The translations under genes and the position numbers were made by a program. 64,000 nucleotides of DNA, from positions 318,830,250 through 318,894,249 of the forward strand of contig JAUPFV010000001.1 of the NCBI GenBank assembly GCA_036936605.1, read 5' to 3'. Origin of the DNA: Limnanthes douglasii subsp. nivea (taxonomy: Eukaryota; Streptophyta; Magnoliopsida; Brassicales; Limnanthaceae). A model generated the notes under the pieces. That model had not been told where the DNA came from, ran no database searches, and saw only the letters and a list, made by a program, of their open reading frames with translations. Of this stretch, positions 11,194 through 23,352 are shown one piece after another (position 1 is the stretch's first letter; the number at the start of each line of letters is the position of its first letter).

Positions 11194-12227
11194 TAGCTAA
11201 TTGCCACCATCTTCACAACTAACAATACCAAATGCAACACGAAAAATACATGGAAAAATTAAGTTGGTATTATATGTATACATAGTCTCACACCAATTAT
11301 TTTATAGATCTCTCAAAACCATATGGTCATGACTTGTATGGTTTATATAACATATCTCACATGTTAGTAGGTAATCTTATTAGATATATAACTAGTCACA
11401 CATGTTTTATATAACCCATCTCGCATATTGGTATATGTGACTATTATATAAGGTCTTGCATGAATGGCTATTGAGATACTAAACTCACGCATGTTACATG
11501 TATATAATAAGAAACATAAAAGCATGAAACATACCATCGTTACCATTTTGCTATGGCATAACGCAATACTTCTTTATGTTTGTCGGTGTAAAACGTTCTA
11601 TCGACAAATAAAAGCATACGACAATAATGAAAACCTTGAAGACAAGAATTGAATGTTAGAAACACTGCTTGAAGTTGTTTCTCGGAGTATATTCTAAATG
11701 AAATTCAGTCGTAATATCACGAGTCTTCAATCTTTTGAATTATACCTTAAGTAAATTAAACAAAGTACAACTATCTACGGAAATTCCCCTCATAACATTC
11801 TCTAAATAATTCTATGGGAGATGATAAAAAATGTCTATATTATAGTTTTGTTTAACAAACTATTTTACACATTTCACTATCACGGAATTACATGACCTAA
11901 TAAAATCATGAATATAAAATCATGAATTTTTGTAGCAATCAACTCGGATGTCAAATGTTTCATACGTTGTATGGAAAAACAGGGTTGCAAATATGCAGTT
12001 GAACAACCCACTTAATAATCATGAATTTGGTGGTGGAGTCAAGTGATGCATAAAGTCTTCATTTACATCCAGTTGAGATTTTATTTTCATAGTAAGTAGT
12101 TATATTAGATCATGTATTATGCGTGTATTTGAAAGACTAACCATGTTACAAGGCATATCAATATAAAGATAAACTTAGAGGTGCAACACATTGATAAAAA
12201 AACTTGACCAACACCTGTAATTGCATC
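11194..12227. other. Interior of the MULE relic, unreadable
   Basis: AT-rich sequence between the catalytic fragments and the hAT-like insertion. It contains scattered CTCGCATG/CTCACATG words (11340-11480). I can read no coding sequence with confidence, though it should once have held the middle of the MULE transposase. Confidence 0.4.
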
Positions 12228-12235
12228 AACCTAAC

Positions 12236-12871
12236 TAGAGCTGTTATCGGTCCGGTTTGGTCCGGGTTTCGACAAAACCGGACCGAACCGAACCGACAAA
12301 ATTTCGATTATCTAAACTAGAACCGAACCGAGACCGTTAAGAATCGGTTCGGCTCGGTCCGGTTCGGTTCACTGGACCGACAATCAAAAATATTTTAACT
12401 ATTAAAAGGCTAAAACTTGGTATGGGCCATCCAGTTTTCTGTGAGCCTTTTGAAAAGTTTGGTAATTAAGATGGTGTGGTTGGTGCTCATTTATATAGCT
12501 TTAGGAGTTTTCTTTCATGTTTCACCTAAGAGATGTGGGATTCAATACAAACTTCATCAAATGTAACTAACATAATTTAATTTTGACTTAAAAAATAATC
12601 ATAGTATATTAAATATTCAATTTTTATTCTGTTTGTGTATTCTTATATGAATACTTTTGTTATATATATATTAGTTTTTTTATGGATCGGTTCCTAATCG
12701 GTTTATCGGTTCGGTTCCTTACCGGTTTTACTATTTCGGTTTCTTATCGGTTTCGGTTTTTAAAATGGAACCGCGAACCGGACCGTTAAGATTTGGTCTG
12801 GTTCTCGGTCCGGTCCTTACCGGTTCGGTTCCGGTCCGGTTCCCGGTTCCGAGGAACCATTAACAGCCCTA
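12236..12871. mobile_element. hAT-like non-autonomous element (MITE)
   Basis: 636 bp with terminal inverted repeats: left TAGAGCTGTTATCGG, right end read inwards TAGGGCTGTTAATGG. The flanking 8-bp duplication is nearly perfect (AACCTAAC at 12228-12235, AACCCAAC at 12872-12879). An 8-bp duplication with TAGRGCTGTTAA-type ends fits the hAT superfamily. Both subterminal regions are packed with CCGGTTCGGTCCGG-type words in both orientations, as hAT transposase binding regions often are. There is no coding capacity. It lies inside the MULE relic. Confidence 0.8.
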
Positions 12872-12972
12872 AACCCAACCCATAATAGATGGTTATTATT
12901 TTTATGATAAAAAACTTAAACCAGTACTAGTCTCCTCACTAATTAATTGATTATTTCATATTTCAAATAGAC

Positions 12973-13281
12973 TTAAGATAGACTTTTTTTGCATATTTCT
13001 TCAACAAGCTTATAAATGACATACTGCTCTATAAGAAAACTAACATTTTTTAAACCCTCAACGTCAAACAGTACTAGCAAATCCACAAAATCCATCTCAT
13101 TCGTAAATATATAATTCTTATTATCACCACAAGAATAGGTCATACTGTAATTACCTTTAACCAACACATTACATCTAATTTTAATATACTTTTGGATACT
13201 TTCGAATTCCTCAAACTCGCTAAGAGGAATAATTACAGTTTGACAATTATATTTGAAAATGCATACTCGAGCTTTAGACAT
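12973..13281 (-). CDS. Short ORF, possible N-terminus of the MULE transposase
   Basis: A 102-codon frame beginning MSKARVCIFKYN and ending EEICKKSLS. It is upstream, on the same strand, of the MULE catalytic pieces. Its layout resembles the N-terminal module of plant MURA proteins: a beta-rich start, then IKIRCNVLVKGNYSMTY and a segment ending in an acidic FTNEMDFVDLL, comparable to their 'DDEDL' segment. The resemblance is weak and I would not name it without a profile search. It may simply be a chance frame. Confidence 0.35.
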   Translation of the reverse strand: MSKARVCIFKYNCQTVIIPLSEFEEFESIQKYIKIRCNVLVKGNYSMTYSCGDNKNYIFTNEMDFVDLLVLFDVEGLKNVSFLIEQYVIYKLVEEICKKSLS

Positions 13282-15722
13282 TGCTTACTTGCATTGAACG
13301 GAGCAATCAATGCACATCACATTATATACATGCCTAATCTCGCATTTAGGAGATGTTAAATTCTCGCATATGTGATACGTATGATATTTCTAAACGTCTC
13401 GCATGCAATACTTTCTAAACGTCTCGCATGTTATACCCTCACACGTTTCATATTTTCTTCTCCCGTAGAATCGCATCTTCTACAAAAATACATGTAAGCT
13501 CTAATACCGATCCACCAAATATTTCACAACCTAAAAAGAACTGATAACTTGAGAAAATACATATTACAATCATTTTACAACTTATTACAAAAAGAAATAA
13601 GATGAAAACTTACTATTATGAAATCAGCCTCTAAAATTTATTCGTCGAAAATGATTTTTACACTCTTTTAACGAATTTGTATCATAACCAATAAGTTTCT
13701 CTTATGTGAGTTCGCAAGTATGTTATAATAAAAACAATGATAAAACTACGAAACTAACCAACAAAGACTGAGATACTCTGATGACTTTGGTTCGTATAGG
13801 TAAATAACGTTTGGATATTATTGTGAAATACCACAAGTGTGATTCCGAAGATTATGTAGGTGAGCTATTTCTGGTTGTTGAAATCGAAAAATAGTGAAAA
13901 AAAAATAAAAGAATGCAACTTTCTATAATTTTAAATTTCGAATTGTGCAAAAAAAATTCAAATTTTTTAAAAAGGAAAATTTATATAAATAATTGAAAAA
14001 TCTAAAATATTATTATAAAATTTAGATATTAAAATGAAATTAAATAAAAGAAATAGATATTGAATAGACAATAATAATTGATATATCAAATCAGATTAAA
14101 ATTAAGTTGTAATAATTTGGTTACATTTCTCTTAATTTAAATCCAAACTTGGTATTAATGCTTACCAAACCCCAAATGAGAAAATTAATCATAAAATTAG
14201 TTAGTTATAAAAACACAACTACAATCCATTTAATGCAATTAGTCCAGTGACATCTAATCCGATAATATTCTAGCGTAACTTATCATTGAACTAATCTGAA
14301 ATATATATTAGTCTTGATTCCGGTATAATTCTTTCCTAAATAAAGTGGATAATATAATTCCGTGTACGAATTTAAGACAACTTTAGTATTAGTCATGCAA
14401 GTTAGGTTATTTTCCACAAAGACTTGTCCTTTCGTAACATGCCAAAACCTAAAAGGCTAAACCATTGACGGTTTGAAAAAGGCACTAAACGTTGATTTGA
14501 TCAAGAAAAAGGCACAAAAAATTGTCCATATAAGAATCAGTTGGCAAGTAGATAAAACATAACTCGTTTTCTGGGTCTAAAAATCAACAATAAAATATAA
14601 GTTCAATACACTTTATGATGTATAAGAAAACCATTTATACTTAAAAAATATGTATTTATTATTTAAATAAAATTAGAAATTTTGAAAATGGTATATTTAT
14701 ATAAAAGTTAATTTTGGATAGAGATCAATTTTGTCCAAATATTAGTGCAGTACTTTAAAAACGGTCTTTTTATATTTTGGATAAATAAATTATTTTACAT
14801 AATTTTACATTATGAATTTTGACCACATAATATAAGAGAAAAGAAATGGAAGAATTCTAGGTAAATAGACAGGTTGTTGGGGGATTCTTTAATATACGAT
14901 ATAGTTTTATTATTATTATTTTTTTATAATTAAAAATATAAAAATAAAATTTTAAAATAATGGTTAAATTAGTAAATAAAATAACATTTTTTTCATCATT
15001 ATATTTATATATGTGATGAGTTTATTTTTATAATAGAATGAATATGATATATATGAAGTCTATTGATATATATGAATTATTGGTCTAAAATTATACATTC
15101 TAATAGTGATCTGACCATGAATCTTATTATTTAGAGTTTGTTAGCCTTTTCAAACTAGTCGATAAAGATTACATGAGTGCTTTGTTAAGAGATCTCTTGA
15201 TTTGATATGGCTTGTTTAGATGTCGACTAGTGTCCATAGCTCTTCAGTAGGATATTGTCATTCATTTGTCTTATTAAAACTCTCGTCGGTCAAAACATCA
15301 TTTGAGGAAAAAAAACTCTATTTTGTTGAGGAAAAATAGTGCAAATAGAGAGTCTTCTACATATGAGCTATAACTAGTATGATGATGTTTGCATGGTAGC
15401 CTGAAGTACTTAGGAGTCAACATTCTTAAAAATATATGTCAAAAGGTGTTGTGATCTCGGTTGATTTAATAATTCAAAATTTGAAAGTGCTGAATTGGAA
15501 ACTAGGATGCATGCTTGTTCGAGGGTGTAAAGGTCTTGATAGAAGTCTTGGCATGCTTGCATGGACAAGCTTGACGTTGATCTGAGGGCCCAAATTAAGG
15601 ATACTCGAAATCCATTATGCTAACTCGATTGGTGGGGTTCAGTTTAAAACCAAATTGGTAGAGCTTGATTGGGAGGATGATCTGTAGAGATCAATTGGGA
15701 GCTTCTGACTCAGTGATTACTC
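13282..15722. other. AT-rich non-coding DNA
   Basis: No gene seen. At 13320-13440 the CTCGCATG word recurs four times, twice inside the repeated phrase TTTCTAAACGTCTCGCATG. From 13.5 to 15.1 kb the sequence is very AT-rich. The last 500 bases could contain a decayed LTR of element E, but I could not find a second copy to prove it. Confidence 0.5.
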
Positions 15723-16600
15723 TATAAATAAGGCCATTACACCACAAAACGTGTCAAGTTTGAATGATTTAAGTCTAAGGGAGGTGAACATGAGGAAAAA
15801 ACAGGGAGAGCTCAGTCGAGGTTGATGCATGTGCGTGGCAGGTGATCTTGATGTTGAGGTAAAAATATCATAAATAATTACCCTTACATTAATCATTATT
15901 GTAGATGATGAGTAACATGTTCAGAGCTATCTGAAGTGTTACCGAGCAGAACAATATGGTGTTGCTTGACTTTTCCAGCTTGCTTAAATCTCCACTTTAA
16001 AAGGCTAGAGACATGGTCGAGGTTGAGGTTGAGCTTATAAGGCTGAGGAGTTATAGATTCACGACCAAGAACCACTGAGAGGAAAATAAAATGAATATTA
16101 GAATGAGGTGACTGAGAAGCTAATCAAATCACACCAGGAGATTGAGCTTGAATTGACTAAATATAAATAAAATACCTTAAAGATGTGAATGATAGTCTTA
16201 AGAAAAAGTTAAATGAGAGTGTTAAAGTGAGGACGGATGTTGTTAAGAAAATCATGGAGTTTACATTAGAGGTGGCTAGGTAGTAGGATGATAATATTCG
16301 ATTCAAGATGTTCCTCGGTCTATGAGGTGTTCCCCCATATTCCCTTGGGGAATTTGTGGCTCAATATTCCAAAGCAGGATAAGCCAGAAGAGAGAACTAG
16401 ATTATCTCAAGGAGCATGGGATATAAGAACTAGAGGATATGCATGCCAAAGTCAATAGTAATTCCTTGAATAACTTGCTCTCAATAGTCTAACTTGATCC
16501 CACACGTGCGACCAAAAACGAGAGAAAGAAGTATGTGGTCGAAGTCAGCAAAATGGAAAAATTATTGAAACCTGCAAGAAAAAAATATGAAGTCAATAAT
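15723..16600 (+). pseudogene. Element E antisense gene (decayed) with TATA box
   Basis: A TATAAATA at 15723-15730 lies 67 bases before an ATG at 15790 that starts MRKKQGE. The antisense gene of B starts MRKKPRT. A GTAAAA...TTGTAG stretch at about 15859-15906 could be an intron. Downstream, Lys/Glu/Leu-rich fragments (EKLIKSHQEIELELTKYK, LKDVNDSLKKKLNESVK at 16110-16230) look like a coiled coil, followed by LGEFVAQYSK. Stops and frame changes are frequent. It is on the opposite strand to E's pol, as in the other elements. Confidence 0.55.
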
Positions 16601-17630
16601 GACTAGATATCATTTGAACATTACTTGTTTTTATTTAATATTTCTGAACAAAGTCTTAGAAGTCAAGGGTAAAGTTTTTATGTTTTGAGTCGAAAAGTTA
16701 CTGGGTAACCAAGTCACTTATTGTTTGTATGTTTAAATTTAAGTATTTAGAAGACCATATTTTATTCTTATGTTTTTAATATAGTACTAAGGCCTTAAGC
16801 TTTCCGAGATACATATCATATTACTCTGAAAGTTAGAGATGTTTACTTTTCATTTTTCATAACATTGTTGTTTTTTCTTACATGGCTACAAAGTTTTGAC
16901 CATCCCAAAAGGTGATTAGTCTAAGCTGGAGAGGCTAAACAAATCTGTTTGGTCATTTATTGTGTAGTAGGTTTGGTGTATCGACCATTGTATGCTTTAT
17001 TGTTTAAGTCCGTCGAGACCTTTTCAAGTTTTAGCCATGAAGATCGGCTTACCAAACCCTCCTCGTTTGGCAATGACAATTGGATTTCAATCATTTGATA
17101 AGAGAAATATAGTAAACTTTTTGTATATACTAGCTTATAGATCTTGAGAGTGGCATATTTTGGACCTCGCCTTGACCTCTTCCAATTGGAGTCAACTTGT
17201 CGATTTTTATATTTTTAATAGGTGCTGAAAAATTATGAGAGTGGCACATGTTCGACCTCTTTTTAACATTTCTCATACTTGTTGAATTACTTAATATATA
17301 GATTATATGGTAAAAACTTTACAAAATTGAGTATATAGATGTGTTGTCCAAATATTCTTTTGCGATCATGGGAGGAAAGAGTACACCACTGAAAAACTTG
17401 ATTAATTACAGAGAGTTATATTATAAACAAAAAAATTAAACTTTAAATCTTCAAGCTAGGTATAACTTCAAGTGTTATTATTTCAAGGGCGTGAGAGTGG
17501 TTGGCCTTCATCATCAACTAACTTTTTTGTTTTGGGTTTGACTTTTTCAACCACCGTATAATAGTTTTCTAATTAGGGTTTAGTTTTCTGCCCATGGGTT
17601 TTTTAGTATGTTGAAAGACTTTCTCAATAC
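16601..17630. other. Convergent spacer of element E
   Basis: Lies between the 3' ends of E's antisense gene and E's integrase. AT-rich. An imperfect duplication with the phrase GAGAGTGGCA...CGACCTC occurs at about 17145-17190 and 17239-17265. I see no gene. Confidence 0.5.
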
Positions 17631-18480
17631 TCAATCATCAACTTGGAAGTTATAATACGGAACTTTTGAGTTATACCAACTTCTCATTAAGGCCTCATAT
17701 TGTTGAACACGTAAATGTGCCTTATTTTGCTTCTCATTTATTACATCTAGCTCAACTCTTCTTAATTCGGTGTTGTGACCATATGCATAATTTTTAAGTA
17801 ATGAAGTATTATATCTACTGGGAGGACTACATTCATACCATATACTAAGATATAATGTGTTTCTTATGTTCTCGTCCAAGGGGTACAAAGGTAAGCCTAA
17901 ATGATCGTATGTAAGTGATCAAGGCACTTGGTATTCAAGCATTCTAAGATTTTACACAGTCCACCAATCAAGATTTAATTTGTGACTTCAAATTTTTGGT
18001 AACTTGAGGGTGAAACTGGGATGAAATGTGTCGTTGGATGCCTCTTGTTTAGAAAAAATAAAAAACTTGGATATTTTGAAATAATGTTGCATTAACTATG
18101 GTAATCACTTTTGGCATTATGAACCTTCAATAAATGTTATGTTCATAAACTTGATTACTTTTTTTGCCATAATCTTTGGTAAGGGTTCTTCTTCAGCGCA
18201 CTTAGGGAAGGATCTTAAAAATATATATTATTAGCCTCTTAAAGATTTATGAAGAGGCATGACCAAGTGTAGTCATTAATATTTTAAAAAAAAGTTTTGA
18301 CATTGTCTCTAATAGCATTATTGTTCTGTGTATAATACATTTATTTGGCTTTGTCAGCTAGAGTATGCCAGCATTAGCTGCTAAAAGGACTATTTCAGTC
18401 AAGGTCATGTGTCCATTGTGAGTCAAACCCACTATAGCATGAAGTTCCTCTAGCACCAACTATGACTCATCTAGTCCCAA
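17631..18480 (-). pseudogene. Element E integrase fragments
   Basis: The zinc-finger region is readable at 18480-18361 (LVLEELHAIVGLTHNGHMTL, then VLLAANAGI where LLAGYYWP is expected). The integrase tail is at 17888-17631: RRVELDVINEKQNKAHLRVQ, YEALMRSWYNSKV, NFQVDD, matching the LDLIEERRVKAHLR... RDFQPGDKVL block of C. The catalytic core between is almost unreadable. Several frames are involved. Confidence 0.7.
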
Positions 18481-19406
18481 GCATCAAATAAAGGGTTTGA
18501 AGATAATTTGATAATACATAGTCCTCTCATCAAAACATATATAATAGACTTCATCTTTAGGTTACGAGATTTGGTTGGATACTCTAGAAAAGTATCAAGC
18601 AGTATATAATCACGGATTGGGGTTCGCCAGTCTACTTCGGTATCAATAACATTGAACTTAGCCATATTACCGTTTGGAAGATCGTATACTATTTTCAATC
18701 TATTGGTCTTCTTGCGATATAATCGATGGGGTTGCATCTAAGTATGCCAATGAAGCCAAGAAGTCGGCGAGAGAGTTCTCTTCGATGGGCACTTATTCAA
18801 AATGTATTGTCTAAAACTCACCCGCTAGTTTTTTCAACACCTTTAAGTATTATATGTGATTGTCTTTACGTGCTCCTTCTTGTTCGAGGGTGTGATTTAC
18901 CAAAATATAAAAATCACTAAGTAACTTAATTTTATAGCCCCATAAACCTGGCTTATTCAGATACAAAATACGATTGTTTCTTACTTAACCTCGCTAATCG
19001 AGGCCTAAAAGCTAAAACGTATAGCTTGATGCATATCTTTGCTCGAGAAATGGTCTGCTAAATTCCAGGCCACACAATTTGAAAATCTCGACCTTCCAAT
19101 TGTTCAGATTATCCAATCTGAAAGGTAAACTATCAGGAGTAGGATATGTTCTCTCACTATGAAACCCGGGTGAAAAGTCCATCAAGTCCCAAGCCTTAAT
19201 AGTTTTCATCGATTCACAAGATATGTCGAATCCTCTAGTTTCACTGAGCAACGAGTAATATGACATGAAACACCATGCTTATGTAACACATTCCAATAAA
19301 GGAAATAAGTTCGAATAATAATGTAATAGCTCTGAAAATATAGCCTCATCTTTATGGATGCCATAACTAATATGAGAGCTAATTTCTCTAGCTTGAGGTA
19401 CCTCAT
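18471..19406 (-). pseudogene. Element E RNase H and archaeal-type RNase H fragments
   Basis: The first RNase H is recognised at 19406-19206 (MRYLKLEKLALILVMASIKM then RLYFQSY), which matches RYLKLEKLALALVIAARRMRPYFQAH. The linker and second RNase H follow near 19200-19010 (IKAWDLMDF). The stretch leading into integrase is at 18737-18471 (DWRTPIRDYILLDTFLEY, then RNLKMKS). Every piece is in a different frame. Confidence 0.7.
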
Positions 19407-19899
19407 CTACACATCTAAGAGATTATTAATCACATAGTAATAGATTGGTTTTAGGCTCATGTCTACCCTCTAACTAGTACAACAATGACAACATAGTCAT
19501 AAATGATAATATATATAGGTAGTCTCACATGTTAAGGGCTTGCAGATAACCCATGGAGAAGACAAATACATATGAATCTTGTCAAAAGTTGGATCACACT
19601 ATTCCAACCATTAAAAATGACTATTCTTCTTTAACACTTGGAATAAAAGAAAATATTTATCTAAAAATCGTGATATTAACTTATTCAAGGCTACAAGCCT
19701 CTCAACCAATACTTGGACTTTTTTAACTGATCAAGGAGGGTGCATGGATGTTAAGGCCATCGATTGATATGGTTATGCCTTTGTACCCATTTTACATAGT
19801 AGATAACCAAAGAACTTTCATGGCAACACCCAAATGCACACTTTTCTATATTCAACTTTAAGTTGATGGCCCTTAGGTTCTTGAATTACTCTACCAAGT

Positions 19900-20430
19900 C
19901 ATTGATATATTAAAAATATTGAGACTATTCAAAAGGTATGTCATCAATACGTACCTCGTGTTTTGACATATTTGGCTAGCGAAATATTTATTGACAAGTC
20001 TTTGGTAAGTAGTTCATGTATTTTTTAGTTTGAAAGGCATGACGTGATAGAAATACATGCCTCAATCAGTGATAAAATTATTATATTATTGGTACGTTAG
20101 ATGCATTTGGATTTTATTGTAGCATGAAGTTAATTTGATTAACTTATAAGTCATTAGAAATGAGAATGAGCTCTTAGAATAAACCTTATTTAAATCAGTA
20201 AATTTAATATACATTTGCTACTTTACATTCTTCTTGCAGACTAGTATCGAGTTTGAAATCCATATAGGGTAGATACACTCGTGGATATGTCCAAAACTTG
20301 ATAACTTGTCAATTTCGTTCATAATTTTTTCGGGATTCTCAATAGATAAATCTCATCTTTTTTGTTTGATTAGATGCACATTTGGGTTGACTAATAACTT
20401 ATAAAAAATTATATCAGATGACACTAAGTC
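19900..20430 (-). pseudogene. Element E reverse transcriptase fragment
   Basis: Read leftwards from 20430: a block comparable to ISHKL, then KQK and LSIENPEKIMNEIDKLSSFG, matching the EKADVIVQEVDRLTKMGHI region of C. Further left, around 20060-19930, a degenerate YHVMPFKLKN...TYQRLVNKYF...QICQN matches the YKVMPFGLKNAGATYQRLVN box of RT. Element B's 5' LTR begins at 20436, six bases from the readable end, so B is inserted in the N-terminal part of this RT. Confidence 0.75.
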
Positions 20431-20435
20431 ATGTT

Positions 20436-20791
20436 TGATATGGAAATAGAGTTTTAAGGATTAATTTATAAATAATGTAAATTCAAAGACTTAATTGTAA
20501 TTAATGTAAGTTTTGTCCTCAATTTGTGACTGGTGTAAGTTTTAGAAGATATTTGTGACTTTGTATAATTTATAAGGACTAAACGGTAATTAGTCCACTT
20601 TTGTAACAGATTCAGTTTGAGACTAAGTCTTGGCCCCTCTATACAAAGGACCAGACTACTCTAATAAAAGGTTTGAACACTTTTACTTTGAAACTCATTT
20701 GTACTTGTGTTTTCTCTCTCTAAAAACTCTTTAGAATTTTCTCTCTCTAGAATTCTTCCTTACCAATTTACTAAAGCAAAATCAAACCTGA
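20436..20791 (+). repeat. Element B 5' LTR
   Basis: Begins TGATATGG and ends CCTGA (CCTCA in the 3' copy). It contains a degenerate TATA region CTCTATACAAAGG and a CT-rich leader. A primer site follows at 20797. Confidence 0.9.
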
Positions 20792-20796
20792 TCAAA

Positions 20797-20815
20797 TTGG
20801 CGACTCTACTGGGGA
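20797..20815 (+). other. Element B primer-binding site
   Basis: TTGGCGACTCTACTGGGGA lies 5 bases after the LTR. This form is complementary to the 3' end of a tRNA-Arg type commonly used by Tat-lineage elements (family knowledge). Confidence 0.75.
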
Positions 20816-20893
20816 CTAAATAAGAAAAATCAGTGGCTTATTCTCTTCGAAAGTGATACTATTCCGTGGTATTTTTTTACTAAAATTCACAAG

Positions 20894-22524
20894 ATGAATC
20901 CCGATAATAATCCTACGCTTCAATCGGCGATAGAAACTGTGAGATATGATTTGCAAAAGAATGGAACTTATGGGAATATAATTGATGGATCGTCTCCGAT
21001 CCAAGTTCGATCTGATGTTGAGATAAGAATGAATCAACTCCTAAATAAAATTAATGCTTTGAATGGAAAAATATGAACGAAGAGAACAACAGATACTTTC
21101 TGCAAGAATCATATCTCAAGTTAGGCAAGAAATGGAAAAACCCGATGTGGAAGATCAGTCAGATCGATCTTTTGATGATCGACATGCTAAGTCTGAGCAT
21201 AAAAAAACACGCTTTGTGTCTCCAAAAGAGTGATATTCGTCTCGAAAGGAGAAAAAAAGATAAACATAAATTAATAACTTCCAGTGATGGGGAGGTAGAA
21301 AGTTCAGCCTCGGGATTTAAAAGGCATAGAGGTTCTTCGAAAGGGGAATCAGAAAGAGATTATTCGAGGAAGTATAAAAATGAGAGCAAGTCTAAGAATG
21401 CTCCTCGATCAACTTGGCATGAAAGGAATCCTTCAAATCAGTATGCTGAAACTGATAGGAATCTATATGTCACAATGGGAACCGATGATCAATTCGTTCA
21501 AGGCGTTGATTGGAGAAATTCTCTATTAACAGATGAAATTTGTTCCATGACGCTTCCGAAGCGTTTTGATATTTTGAAGGTTGAAAAGTTCGATGGGATG
21601 CAGGATCTCGATGATCACATCGAACAATTCAAAAATTATATGATGAACTTCGAGGATGAAGACCGGCTTGTGTGTCATGCATTTTCTCAAACTTTTAAGG
21701 GAATAGCTCTCAAGTGGTACAATAGGATTCTGAGGGGGTCGATATCAAATTTCAGATATTTTTATACAACTTTTCGTAGGCAGTTCGTGGGAAGCAAAGA
21801 GATGAGAGCCAATGGTGATACGATTATTCAGTGCAAGCAGGCACCGGGAGAAAAATTGAAAGACTATACCAAGATATTTGTGTTGACCAGGGCTAGTTTA
21901 GAAAATTGTAAACAAAATATGGCGATGGAAGCTTTTTGCCAGGGATTATTTCCAGGGGATCTGGCTAATGAGACGACAAAGAGAAAGGCCTTGACTTTTA
22001 GAGTGTTGATGGCTTAAGTCGAGGATCATATTAAGGTGGAGGAGTAGAGTAGAGTCCGAGGTGGACCAGCTAACACTCCGAAAAATTCGGGACATGCAGC
22101 CAATAATCAGGGGCAACCCTCGAATGGTTATAACAATGGGAATGGAAATAATCAACAGTCGAGGTAGAGGAACAAAAATTTGACTCCTCAGAGTGGTGGT
22201 TATTCGAACCACACTCCATCTAACAATTACAACAGGCCTATGCCAAATACATGGGTCAGGCTAGAGTACTATGTTGATTTGACAGAGAGTGTTTCTGTCA
22301 TTTGGGATAAGACTAAGAATTATGTGAAGTTTAGGAAGCCATGTCCTATCAGCAGACCGAGAGAAGAAAGGAATAATAAATTTTATAGGTAGCATGATGA
22401 TATTGGGCATAATACGAATGTTTGTATTGCTCTGAAGAAAGAAATCCAATATTTGATTGAGAATGGAAAGCTCCTGACTTATGTGAAGTCACATGGGAGC
22501 GCATCGAAGAATAATGACGCATAA
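20894..22524 (+). pseudogene. gag: Element B gag (frameshifted)
   Basis: ATG at 20894 starts MNPDNNPTLQS; the frame stops at 21076. Between about 21090 and 21235 the natural reading lies in another frame (LSARIISQVRQEMEKPDVED), so the first 50 or so residues of the 314-codon ORF at 21073 are out-of-frame nonsense. From there it reads true Gag: a Lys/Arg and Ser-rich region, then capsid (MTLPKRFDILKVEKFDGMQD; ALKWYNRILRGSISNF) to a stop at 22015. The Asn/Gly/Gln-rich linker continues through stops to 22510. In the zinc knuckle a stop stands where the first Cys should be (the residues before His-Asp-Asp-Ile-Gly-His). Confidence 0.88.
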
Positions 22525-23349
22525 ACTTCAAAGGCTGCACCGCCAGCTGAGAACTTGATGATTATGGATTCACAGATTGAGTCATTCGATGCTTCTACTG
22601 AATATGTTGAAAAGGATTTGAACAGGTTACTTTTGATGGCATTCGAGCCCGTTGAGGTTGCTTCTGTGCAAAAGGGTCATGTTCGGGAATTGTGCAAGTT
22701 TTTTGAATCGTTGGCAATTTTTGGGGGCGATTCAATGACTGGAATTTCAGACAGTTCGAGGAAAAGGCATGTTGTCAATTTGAAAACTCAAATTAAATGG
22801 AGGATGTCAACACATTTTTATGGAAAGAAAGATATTCCCTTCATTTTGTTTGATGAAGATGATTTGAGAGGGACTGCAGGACCACATGAGGATGCTATTG
22901 TGATTGGAGATGAGGTGGCTGGCGTCGAAATTCGATGTGTGCTGATTGACACTGTCAGTTCTGCTAATGTCATTTTTAAGTCCACTTATGATAGGATGAT
23001 AAACCCACCTTAGATTACTCAATCGGATCGTACAATTATCAGATTTACGGGTATAACAGCTCGTGTTGTTGGAGAATTCGAGGGTGAAGTTAGTTTGGCA
23101 AAAGGGTCATTCAAGACGAACGTCCAAGTAATTTTTGTGGCAATGGACCATCCCATAATTTATAATTCTATTTTTAGAAGATCATGGCTTTCAAGAATGT
23201 ACGGGGTAGTTTCAGCAGTTCATCATTGCTTTAAGTACGTGGTTGGAGATAGAGTTGGAGTGGTTCGAGGCGATCAAAAGGTTGCCAGAGAATGCTACGC
23301 CACTGCGCTTCGGGTCCGAGGATCCAGCAGTGGAGATTTGATGCGAGAA
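22525..23349 (+). pseudogene. Element B protease with altered active site
   Basis: The linker (22555 on) contains FDEDDLRGTAGPHEDAIVIG. The aspartic protease begins near 22930: CVLIDTVSSANVIFKSTYDR, where the catalytic Asp-Thr-Gly has become Asp-Thr-Val. After one stop at 23011 the domain continues: VGEFEGEVSLAKGSF, FVAMDHPIIYNSIFRRSWLS, then KVARECYATALRV, up to the conserved TAG. The Gly-to-Val change alone should inactivate it. Confidence 0.85.
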
Positions 23350-23352
23350 TAG
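23350..23352 (+). promoter_or_regulatory. Conserved in-frame TAG at the protease-RT junction (B)
   Basis: Context GAA TAG CAG TTA. This fits the leaky-stop pattern UAG CAR YYA known from tobamoviruses exactly. It aligns with TAGs in A, C, D and G although B belongs to a different LTR family. Confidence 0.65.

Noticed and set aside
15200..15720. 3' LTR of element E
   Set aside because: Expected here from the layout, but no matching second copy was found near 55.6 kb, where the 220-bp repeat truncates E.
20431..20435. Target duplication for element B
   Set aside because: ATGTT on the left and TAAAT on the right do not match. The LTR pair and resumption of E define B, but no duplication can be claimed.
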